Shown: positions 47,001-56,584 of the stretch, piece by piece
How positions within the stretch are numbered: the first letter of the stretch is position 1
Layout: each line of letters opens with the position of its first letter
Source of the DNA: Neostapfia colusana
Lineage: Eukaryota; Streptophyta; Magnoliopsida; Poales; Poaceae
Assembly: GCA_030760725.1 (NCBI GenBank)
Contig: JASWHV010000016.1
Location: 22,001,084-22,065,083 of the forward strand
Direction of reading: 5' to 3'
DNA length: 64,000 nucleotides
Translations under genes and position numbers: made by a program
The notes under the pieces: model-generated
Database searches by the model: none
Told to the model about the DNA's origin: nothing
Seen by the model: only the letters and a program-made list of their open reading frames with translations

Positions 47001-48537
47001 TAAGTTGAGCTTGAAGGACATGCCTGCAGAATTGAAGGATGAGGTTATAAGGCTCAATCTATGCCTGGTGAATAGTGGTGAAGCTATCGCCATGGAAGTG
47101 GACTCCACACTAGAGCGAGACATCCGCGAGGGTCAAAAGAAAGACGAGAAGGTACAAGAGATCAGACAACTCATCAAGGAAAATAAAGCTTCGGGTTTTA
47201 GAGAGGATGAACAAGGAACGGTGTGGCACGGGAAAAGAATCTGTGTGCCAGAAGTAAAGGAGATCCGTGAATTGATTTTGAAGGAGGCTCATGATTCTGA
47301 CTATTCCATTCATCCTGGGAGTACGAAAATGTACCAGGACCTCAAGAGCAGGTATTGGTGGTATGGCATGAAGCGAGATGTCGCGGAACATGTTGCCCTA
47401 TGTGACACATGTCAGTTGGTGAAGGCAGAACATCAACGACCCGCGGGATTATCGCAACCACTCAAAGTGCCTGAATGGAAATGGGAAGAAATCAGCATGG
47501 ATTTCATCGTGGGATTGCCTAGAACCCAATCAGGATATGATTCGATATGGGTCATTGTTGATAGGCTAACCAAGGTAGCTCATTTCATCCCCGTGAAAGA
47601 AAGCTACAGCGGATCCAAATTGGCAGAGCTGTACATGTCAAGGATCGTGTGTTACCATGGAGTGCCAAAGAAGATTGTGTCGGATCGAGGGACACAGTTC
47701 ACCTCAAGGTTCTGGCAGAAGTTGCACGAAACCATGGGAACCCATCTGAACTTTAGTTCTGCCTATCATCCCCAAACTGATGGGCAGACGGAAAGAAGCA
47801 ATCAGATCCTTGAAGATATGCTAAGGGCAGGTGCACTAAAAAACAATAGGAGTTGGGACAAAAACTTACCGTATGTGGAGTTTTCCTATAACAACAGCTA
47901 TCAAGCTAGTATGAAGATGTCACCGTTTGAAGCCTTGTACGGGAGAAAGTGCAGAACTCCCCTATTTTGGAACCAAACAGGGGAAAGTAAAGTGTTTGGT
48001 CCAGAAGTACTACAAGAAGCCGAGGCGAAGGTGAGGGAAATTCGCAATAACTTGAGGATAGCACAGACACGCCAAAAGAGCTATGCCGATGTACGTAGAA
48101 GAGAGCTCGTTTTCAACGTGGGAGACTATGTCTATCTCAAAGTGTCCCCTATCAGAGGACTTCGTCGGTTCAAGGTGAAAGGGAAGTTGTCACCTCGATA
48201 CATCGGACCCTTTCAAGTTTTGGAAAGGAAAGGCGAAGTGGCGTATCAACTAGAGTTACCGGCTCGCCTATCGGATGTGCACGATGTATTCCATGTGTCA
48301 CAACTCAAGAAATGCCTGAGGACGCCTGAGGAGGTGTTACCCATGAATGAAGTGAACGTAGCTGAGGATTTGTCTTATGCCGAGCAACCATACAAGATTT
48401 TGGAGACAATGGAACGCCTCACCAGAAATAAAAGAATCCGGATGTGCAAGGTGCAGTGGAAGCATCACTCAGAAGAGGAAGCCACCTGGGAGCGGGAAGA
48501 TGAGCTCAAGGCACAATTTCCGGAATTGTTTTCTTAG
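44068..48537 (+). pseudogene. gag-pol: E2 unit 2 gag-pol (1,489 codons) with two in-frame stops
   Basis: Same length and domain plan as unit 1 and E1. Stops are TAA at 45799-45801 (codon 578, in the RT N-terminal part, Glu in unit 1) and TAG at 46369-46371 (codon 768, shared with unit 1). The RT also has PFRLTNAP where the others have PFGLTNAP, a change of a conserved Gly beside the palm. The integrase zinc site, D,D(35)E triad (MDF, SDRG, TER) and chromodomain-like tail are intact in sequence. The frame is open from codon 769 to the final TAG at 48537. It is non-functional as an autonomous polyprotein. Confidence 0.95.
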
Positions 48538-48544
48538 AACCACC

Positions 48545-48582
48545 AATCTCGAGGACGAGATTTCTTTTAAGGGGGGTAGAGC
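48545..48582 (+). other. E2 unit 2 hairpin and polypurine tract
   Basis: Identical in layout to unit 1: perfect AATCTCG/CGAGATT stem, then the G6 tract and GTAGAGC before LTR3. Confidence 0.8.
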
Positions 48583-50885
48583 TGTAACACCCCAAAATTT
48601 TGATTCAAAACCCTAAATCATGTTAAGAGGGGGATTTAAAAATTTTTGGACGTGTTGCATGTTTTGCAAAAATTCAAATTCAAACTGGAATTCAAATTAA
48701 ACTCAAATCAGAAAAGAAATAGAAAAAGAAAAAGGAAAACAGAAAAAAACCGGCCAGTGGGCCGAAACCCACCAGCCGGCCCACCCTGCCCCGCGCCAGC
48801 CCGCAGCCACGCGCCCGCGCTCTCTCTCTCAGACAGGTGGGACCCACCTGTCATCCCTAACCCCGATCGTCCGAAACTCGGACTGTTCACCCGCGCGCGC
48901 GCGATCGCAACCGACCGGATTTCCGGCCGAATTCTGGTTCCGGAGAACCTATTCTGTTTAGATGATGTGTATTACTATTTTCATAATAAAGTACACATTT
49001 ATGCATAGGAAAAATAAATCTGAAAATATAGCAACTAGTAAATGATAAATGGAGTTTCTAAAATCTAAAGAATTCAGTTTAAGGTTGGTAGAAATTCTAA
49101 AGGCACATATGGAGAAGAAAAATACTTTTCATACATACTTGGTAGTGAAAAGGTGTAGTAGTTGAATATAAGGAATTTATTTAAATGGGAAACTCATACA
49201 TATACAGTAGGTAAGTATAAATGTGAACATAAAAGTAGGAATCATATACACATGATTAAAAGTGCATGCAAGCCACAAATCATCACACATAGAGTAACCA
49301 CAACACATATAATGGTGAATGACTTTCATAGATATGAATGTGTGGTTTGTATGAAGTGGAAGTGTGAACTATGTCTTATGATTGCTGTTTTTCTTTTGTA
49401 TGTGTGATGGTATGATGTAGAACCTGCTCAAGATCAAGTTATTCCTTTCCAAGATCAGGACTACCCATTTCAAGAGCAGCAAGAAGGAGGCAATTGTCCT
49501 TGACCACTTTGATCCTATGCTAGGATGTGTAGATAGAATTATTTGCATTGTCAAATGAAATATGAAACCCATGCTAGGAAGTTTCCCTAGAATTGCATTA
49601 TCTTGTTTCCTTGTAGCTTGGGTTGGGATTTATTTTATCATGTCATTTATTATTATGCATATGCTTAGCCATGCTTAGAATGGAATATTTGGGATATGAG
49701 ATCATCAGTTTATTTTACCATACTCTTGAATGAGATATTGTGAGTTGTGTAGAGGTAGGGATCAAGGCAAGTTGGATGCTTTGGTTGTGTGCTGGGTGCA
49801 CGAGACTTGGGTTTGTGTTTAGTACTTGCCTGGATCCTAAGGACCGGTTCATGGAGCATGTAACCTGGCTTTACAGTGCCAACCACATGCTGAGATGGGG
49901 CAGCTTGGCCAATTAATTAGGTGTATCCCCGGCGTAGTATGGGTGTGTTGGATGGTGCGGGGAATAGGTGTCAGCTGGACTACCATATGAACCGCAAGGC
50001 TCAAGAGGGGGCCACTGCAGTGGGGTTGGAGCCTCTTGTATGCTGTTAGGGGTGAAACCTCAGTGGGCCCACGCTCGTCGGGAATCCCTTTGTAAAGGCT
50101 TCGTAGTGATCTCCTGGCTACACACCTGGGAAGTGTGAATGTGGTTCGTAGCCACTGGCATAATGGAGGTTCTTTTAGTCCACCCGGCAACGGGGGATGA
50201 AATCACTACATGTGGGTACAGTGGTGCAAACTCTGCAGAGTCAAAACTGTCATGATAGCCGTGCTCACGGTCAAGAGCGGCTTGGACTTATTCATGATTA
50301 GAGGATTGATGGTTTTGGAAGTTGTAAATGTTAAGCGGGGAGCTTAACATTGGAAATGATGATATGGTTATTTGATTATGATGGGAGATTGGGACCATTT
50401 CACTTGTGTAGTAATGTAGGTGCTTAATAAGCTAAGGTGATAGGTATTAATTGCGTAGTGCTTTAACCATGAGTTCAACCTCTCCTTGTTCTAGCCATGC
50501 ATGATATAATTTTCCCACACTTGCTGAGTACCGTTGGTACTCAACCTTGCATATTTGTTGGTTTATATTGCTGCTCAGGTCAATATAATGAGGTGGTGTA
50601 TAATGATCAAGACTTTGGACCCGAAGAAGGTTTCTAGGTTCATGGAGACCCCCGGGCAACGCCTGTGATGAAGCCCTCAAGAATAATATTCCGCTGCTAG
50701 TTTATTTACTTGTGATGAACTTATTATTGTCCATTGAGACATTTGCGAATGTAAGACTTATTTATATTCGACACCTGGCTTGTAATAAATGATGCTTCAC
50801 TATTTGTCATCACATGTATGAGAAAATGATCCTGGCATACATGTGATATTCACTTGGTTGTTTCTTCGGAAAAACCGGGTGTGAC
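48583..50885 (+). repeat. E2 LTR3 (last LTR, same promoter deletion)
   Basis: About 2.3 kb. Carries the same 1.12-kb deletion and junction as LTR2. It ends GTGTGAC, then the TACAC target duplication and the RT of element A. The presence of this LTR at the array end shows that the deletion was already in the original 3' LTR, or was copied to it. Confidence 0.92.
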
Positions 50886-50890
50886 TACAC
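50886..50890. repeat. Target-site duplication of the E2 array (right)
   Basis: TACAC, paired with 19078-19082. Confidence 0.8.
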
Positions 50891-53083
50891 CATAATGTCA
50901 TCGATGAAAACCACGATGAACTTATCCAAGTACTCCATGAAAACCTTGTTCATAAGGCACATGAAGTATGCAGGTGTATTTGTTAACCCTAAAGACATGA
51001 CGGTATATTCATACGAACCATACCGTGTTCGAAAAGCAGTCATGGGTATATCGGAGGGCTTAATCTTCAGCTGGAAGTATCCCGACCGAAGATGAATCTT
51101 GGAGAATACTCGAGCTCCTTTCATTTGGTCAAATAGGTCTTCTATACGGGGCAGAGGATATTTGTTCTTGATTGTCACCTCGTTGAGAGACCTATAGTCC
51201 ACGCACATCCTTTGGGTCCCATCCTTTTTGTCTACGAAGAGCACGGGGGCTCCCCATGGTGACGAGCTGGGACGTATAAAACCCTTCTCCAACTGCTCCT
51301 TAATTTGCTTCTTGAGTTCCACTAGTTCATTGGTGGGCATCCTATAGGGTCTCTTTGCTATTGGTGCAGTTCCGGGTACCAAATCAATGGCAAACTCAAT
51401 GTCCCGGTCAGGTGGCATACCTGGAAGCTCTTCTGGAAACACGTCCGAGAATTCCTGAACCACTGGAATGCTGTCCAATGTTGCTCCTTCGATGTGGTTC
51501 AAAATTGCCCTTTCGGTTGTTTGTTGGGCTGTCTTAAACTCGACACGAATACCGTGCTCGTTTGTCAACTGCACGCTCCTTTCAGCACATTGGATTACTC
51601 CGTTGTGCTTGCTTAACCAATTCATCCCGAGTATTATGTCAAGCCCTTGGGAATCCAAGACAATGAGGTTGGCAAGGAAGTCTACCCCCCTTATTTTAAG
51701 GTTTACTTTCGTACATACTATATTAGTCCTCATCTCTCCACCGGGAGAATTAACTAACATAGCACATTTTAAGTGTGATATGGGTAGATTATGCTTGGAA
51801 ACATACTTGGATGATATGAAGGAATGCGATGCTCCAGAATCAAATAAAATGGTGGCTGGGTTGGAATTGGCAAGGAACATACCAATTACGACGTCCTCAG
51901 CCTGTTGTGCTTCCTCAGCAGAGACATGGTTCACGTTGCCGCGAGCATAGTACTGCTGTCCACGGTTTCCTTGATTGTCCCCTCCGTTCGGTTGCGGGTT
52001 CTGCTTGGGCATGTTGCCTTGCTGTCCAGGGCCTCTTCTCGGGCACTGGCTCGCGATGTGTCCTGTTTCCCCGCATGCAAAGCATGCCCTGTTGCCCACG
52101 GCAGCAGGTACGTTGGGGCGGGGGTTTTGAACAGGAGCGCCCATGTTGGGTCGGGGCATAGGAGGCAAGGGCACACGAGGTGCTTGTGCAACGGGTCGTT
52201 GCTGTGGTGGCTGACTAGGGCGGTATGCAGGAGCGGTCGATCCATACTGCGGTGCGGATGGGGGCATGTACCGGGGTCGTACGTTGCTCCCTTGGGGCTG
52301 GTATGGCATATTCCTCTTGCACTCTCGCTCGATCTCTCAGATCTTGCTTTTCACCACTATATCTTTGTCAACCAGCTTCTGGAAGCTCGCGTAGTCATTA
52401 TTGAGGAGCTGAACCTGAATCTCATTATTCAACCCTCTCATGAACAGGTACTGCTTCCTCTGGTCCGAGTTAACATCTTCGTGGGCGTACCGGGACAGTT
52501 TCGTGAACTTGTTGAGATACTCATTCACGCTTCTCTGTCCTTGGCGGAGACCTTCGAACTCCTGTCTCTTGAGCATCATTACACCAGCAGGGATGTAATG
52601 AGAGCAGAAACTCTCCTTGAACTCAGTCCAAGTGATCGTCTCCGGGTCGACATGAGCGTTGCATAGGGCATCCCACCAGTCAGCGGCAGCTCCCATGAGT
52701 TGGTGCGATGCAAAAAGAACCTTCTCTCGGTCATTGCACTGTACTATGGTAAGCTTCTTTTCCATGGATTTCAACCAGTCGTTGGCCTCCATGGGGTCGT
52801 TAGCTTGAGCAAAGGTGGGTGGTCGAGTCCTCATGAACTCTCCCAGTCTGTTATGAGCCGGCGGTGGTGGTGGCGGTGGTGCCGGAATGGGGTTGTTGTT
52901 GTTGTTGTTGGCCTGCAACTGACCCAAAGTTTGGATCATGGTTTGCATAAGTTGATTCTGCATGGCCATCAACCATTCAAGGTTGTTCTCACCAGCTCTG
53001 GGGTTAACAGGAACTTCATCGTGGCCATCCTCTTGGTTGCCACGGACGTTCCTTCCTTGGCGTCCGGTGTTTCCTCTCACCAT
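50886..53083 (-). pseudogene. gag-pol: Element A gag, protease and RT (N-terminal two thirds of the polyprotein up to the E2 insertion)
   Basis: Starts at ATG 53083 on the minus strand, right after an acceptor-like CTCTCTCACAG. The N-terminus is Gly/Arg/Asn-rich, then comes a poly-Asn and poly-Pro run. The gag core has WWDALCNAH. The zinc knuckle CFACGETGHIASQC is at about 334-347 and the protease DSG at 415-417. RT begins YPLPRIEDLFDQ and is cut just after FIDDIMV (726-732). An in-frame TGA at 52337-52339 (codon 249) breaks gag in KSKI/EIEREC. The frame is otherwise continuous and resumes at 19082. The protein differs clearly from the E gag, so A is a separate chromovirus family. Element A has no ORF0: only 0.5 kb lies between primer site and gag. 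Confidence 0.93.
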
Positions 53084-53596
53084 CTGTGAGAGAGAACGAA
53101 ATAGAATAGAGGTTAGAAGATTAGACGAATCCCCCTAACTATATGCATCAAGGTGGATTGGACTATATGTATTAGCCCATATGAGGATGTGAACAAGCGC
53201 CGAGGCATCTCACACCTCCTTTCTACTTATGTGTCGGTATGGACAACACTTGAGACGTCCCATAACTCACACTCAACATAAAATCACAACAATCATCACA
53301 AGGGCTCACACAACTCCTATTCAAGGCTTTATTCAATGGGGTCCTATATGGCTTAGGGTGATGCCAATCTGTGATTCGACTACGGCTTCTCCTAGGTTTG
53401 TATCCTATATCAAGGTAGTTCCAATGCCAATCTATGAATCCTAGGTTTGCATCCTATGGTCAGCGTGGCTCAGCTACCAGTCTATGGTCATTCTAGGTCG
53501 TGTGATCTTCGATCAACCCGTGGCAGGATGATACCAATCTGTGCCTGATACCAATCTGTGACCTCTATCTAAGCGTGTAACCTACCGTCAACCCGT
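53084..53596 (-). other. Element A 5' leader with short degenerate repeats
   Basis: No gene seen. Several copies of an ACCAATCTGTG-like motif, some preceded by GAT, occur between about 53360 and 53575. They resemble the GATACCAATCTGTG that spans the primer site and LTR start at 53603-53616. Confidence 0.6.
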
Positions 53597-53609
53597 GGCT
53601 CTGATACCA
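53597..53609 (-). other. Element A primer-binding site (tRNA-Met type)
   Basis: The minus strand reads TGGTATCAGAGCC three bases inside the LTR boundary (LTR begins at 53613 on the plus strand), proving leftward orientation of A. Confidence 0.9.
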
Positions 53610-53612
53610 ATC

Positions 53613-55397
53613 TGTGACGCCCTCAATTCTGTGGAAAACCACGGAACCGAGAACTGATGCATATGTGTGCCCAGGATGTTCATCACACATACACATATGT
53701 TCCACAAACTGCATTCAGATTATATATTACCACGAATAACAGGGTTTTATTACAATGTCTCATGAGTCTTGGACTCATGCTAACAGCGGAAGTCTTAATC
53801 TAACAGTGGAAGTCTTTATTCTAGCAGCGGAAGCAATCTAAGCAGCAGCAGCAGCAGCAGCTCCATCTCTGCTCCATCCCCAGAGGCAAGATTGATGACA
53901 GATTACACGCCTAATGCTCCACCTGGTCTTCATAGTAATCTTCTCGTGTTGCTGATGACAAAATAATAATGCAAGTTTGAGTACAATGATGTACTCAGTA
54001 AGTGCAGGAAAATATGATATGTAGCTCACAATAAGGTAGGTATAAAAAGGCTCATTGCAGAAAGCAAAGTTATTTATCAAAACCATGATAAAACAACAAC
54101 TTAACTTTAAGTGAACGTAATCCCAACATGTATTAAAACACCAATCATACCTCCATTATGTTCATTACTTTCCATGTCCCAACTAGACATTAATCAACCT
54201 CATTCTTGCTCACGAATACGTTCTCGTATCCGCTACCATCTCACGAATACCATCTTGTATTCACTACCATTTCATCTCATAAACAATTCCGTCTCACGCC
54301 GAGATCAATCTCGTTGCCATGACTCAACAATCATGCAACCAATCTTATCACCCGGACTCAACAGTCCCGAAAACCAAACCAAAACCAAACCATCCAAAAC
54401 CATCCCAAAATAACCATCTAACTAATCATGGAAGTTGGCCAGGCGCTCGTGACCGTAAGCTCGGCTATCATGATAGTTTTAGACTCTGCAGAGTTTGCAC
54501 CTCTTTACCCACAAGTTTGTGATTTCGTCACCCGTCGGCGACTGCAGAACCTCCATTATACCAGTACACAACTGTTGGTGTATGGCCAAGAGATCACAAA
54601 ATAGCCTTTACAAAGGGGCTACTAGATGTATGGACTCACTAAGGTTTCACCGGCAGGCTAGAATCTCCAATTCTCCCACCCACGGGCCCCCTCTTGTATC
54701 ATGCAGTTCCCAGGGCAGTCCTCACTTGACTCCCATTTCCCACGCCTTCCACAGTCCATAACAATCTAGCAACTTACCTAATTAGTCAGCTAAGCCGCAT
54801 CCATACTTGGCCTTGTGGTGGCACTGTTATCCTAGCATGTGCTCGCATGAACCTGTCCTTAGATCTATTGCAAGTAAACCACCACCTCATGCTACCTCAT
54901 TCACAAACCCGACTTGCCTAGATCTCCCTCCGATCCATGTTTACTAACAACATCAGTTTCTTATTATCATTACGAGTGCAGTTAGCTAGACACATCTATC
55001 TCGCTTCCCAATCCCACAGACTCAGCGAAGCATAAAAGTAAAACCATACCCGACTCATAAACTTCCCTGGCGACAAGGGTGGTTTAATTGAAACTAGTAA
55101 ACTCCTATAAAAGGGTTTCCCATCATGTTTGACTCAAGCACACACACCTTTTCGCAACAAAAGCAGTTTTCCAAAATATGGGATCAATATAGTCAAGGGG
55201 CACTTGCCTTGTTCTGGCTGTTCCGGTTGCTCAAAATCTTGTTGTTGTAGTCCGTTGTAGGTAGCTCCCAAAGATTGTCCTTCTATACATGATCACGCAC
55301 ATACCAGATTTATAACAATTAATATCATGCACAAACTTTAACTAGATGTGATGGTGCTTATGCATGTTAATCCTATGATGCAGTTTAGTTTGTACAT
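53613..55397 (-). repeat. Element A right (5') LTR, truncated on its right by D2
   Basis: Begins TGTGACGCCC. Bases 54386-55397 match 1882-2892 of the left LTR. Bases 53613-54385 have no second copy in the window because D1 removes that part from view on the left. It contains a run of three 24-bp-like repeats with CAGCGGAAG near 53780-53838. It breaks at GTACAT where D2 inserted. Confidence 0.88.
53841..53861. repeat. AGC microsatellite in element A LTR
   Basis: Seven perfect AGC triplets. Confidence 0.9.
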
Positions 55398-55703
55398 TGT
55401 CGAAGTGTGTAGCCGACACTTCCCCCGGGTCTGCTCTGGGCAGCCCGCGGAGGTTCTTTTTTGGAGGGGCTAGTCACTCACGGAGAGCTTTCGCGTTAGG
55501 GACGATGGAGGCAGAAGCTTGACACAGGGATTTTTATGTGGTTCAGGCCGCCGGAGCGTAATACCCTACGTCCACGGTGAGCAGAGGTGCTCGTTGTATT
55601 GCTTGGTGCTCAGAAGCGAACCCTGCGTGAGAGTGTAAAATGTCGAACCCTCAGGTGCGAATGGCTGAGGTGCCAACCCCTTGTAACATTGCCTACCCGA
55701 GCC

Positions 55704-55710
55704 TTTTATA
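55704..55710 (-). promoter_or_regulatory. D2 LTR TATA box
   Basis: TATAAAA on the minus strand, same context and offset as in the D1 LTR. Confidence 0.6.
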
Positions 55711-56099
55711 GTCCAAGGCTTGGGCGGCTTACAAGGTGGGCCCTGGGGACCCAACAGGTGGCCCCGGGGTGATTTCCTACCAGCTTCTATGTCTTGGCGC
55801 TGGCGTCGAGGTTCTCATCGTGCCACCCTGCCCATGCTGCAGGCTAGGTGTAGCGTGCAGCCGTTGGTGATGGCAGAGGCGGTAGGGCATGTCTTGTCCG
55901 TGTCTTGTCGCTGCCTTCAATGGTCTGCAGCTTCTGATACTGTGCGCCTGTCTTGACTGTGACTGGTCACAGTGGCGCTTGGCTGGCGTGCGCCGCGCCT
56001 CCATGTCTTGGGAAGGCGCGGGTCTTGAATGCTTTGTACGGTAAAGGCATGGCGCGCCTTTACTCCCGCTGCCTACCGCGCTGGGCGGACAGCGCTGCT

Positions 56100-56410
56100 C
56101 AGCTGGCCACGTGTCGGGCCCGGAGCTCACCTCTGAGGAGAGGGGAGCTCCGGCCTCGCTGGACACGTGGAGCCTTCGGAGCTCACCCCCGCGGAGGGGG
56201 CGAGGTCCGTCCTCCTGGGCCACGTGGCAGGCCCGGCGCTATCCTCCGAGGGGAGGGAGCTCCGGCCTCGATGGGCACGTGGAGCCTTCAGAGCTCACCC
56301 CGCGGAGGGGACGAGGTCCGTCCTCCTGGGCCATGTGGCAGGCCCGGCGCTATCCTCCGAGGGGAGGGGAGTTCCGGCCCTGCTGGATACGTGGAGCCTT
56401 CGGAGCTCGC
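56100..56410 (-). promoter_or_regulatory. G-box minisatellite in D2 U3
   Basis: CACGTG at 56108, 56164, 56221 and 56276, about 56 bp apart, followed by decayed copies (CATGTG near 56333, TACGTG near 56389). The units alternate with GAGCTC. Counterpart of 1505-1810 in D1. Confidence 0.6.
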
Positions 56411-56483
56411 CCCTGCGGAGGGGGTGAGGTCCTTAGGCGGTTTCACCCTGTGCGCGGGGGTACCGGTATTGAGGTTACCGACA

Positions 56484-56500
56484 GTGGCCCCCGGGCCCAT
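56484..56500 (-). other. D2 polypurine tract
   Basis: On the minus strand a purine-rich run ending GGGCCCGGGGGCCAC directly precedes the TGTCGGTAAC start of the LTR, a 3' end style I recognise from grass Tat-type elements. Confidence 0.6.
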
Positions 56501-56584
56501 CTCGGCGGAGGTAACGAGCCCAAGGTGGGGCCTTCTTCTTCCCGCGCACCTTCTTGTCTTGAGTACTCCCTGCGCTGGCAGGGT

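Larger units (their letters stand above)
19083..50885 (+). mobile_element. E2: tandem retrotransposon array LTR-interior-LTR-interior-LTR, with E1 nested in its first LTR
   Basis: Three LTRs (LTR1 19083-21804 plus 33939-34642; LTR2 40461-42764; LTR3 48583-50885) alternate with two complete interiors (34643-40460 and 42765-48582). Matching landmarks in the two units (primer sites, ORF starts, stops, polypurine tracts, LTR starts) all differ by exactly 8,122 bases. A single pair of target duplications brackets the whole, so one insertion was later expanded. This is the expected product of unequal crossing-over between the two LTRs of one element. It is a chromovirus that I place near the rice RIRE3/RIRE8 type (from memory). 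Confidence 0.92.
55398..56483 (-). repeat. D2 3' LTR
   Basis: 1,086 bp, TGTCGAAGTG to TTACCGACA, collinear with the D1 LTR. It carries the TATA box at 55704-55710 (minus) and its own G-box array. Confidence 0.9.

Noticed and set aside
785..56483. D1 and D2 LTRs as the two ends of one giant element containing element A
   Set aside because: The A LTRs are cut at internal, non-terminal positions by D, and at different places in each LTR, so D is inside A twice and A is not inside D.
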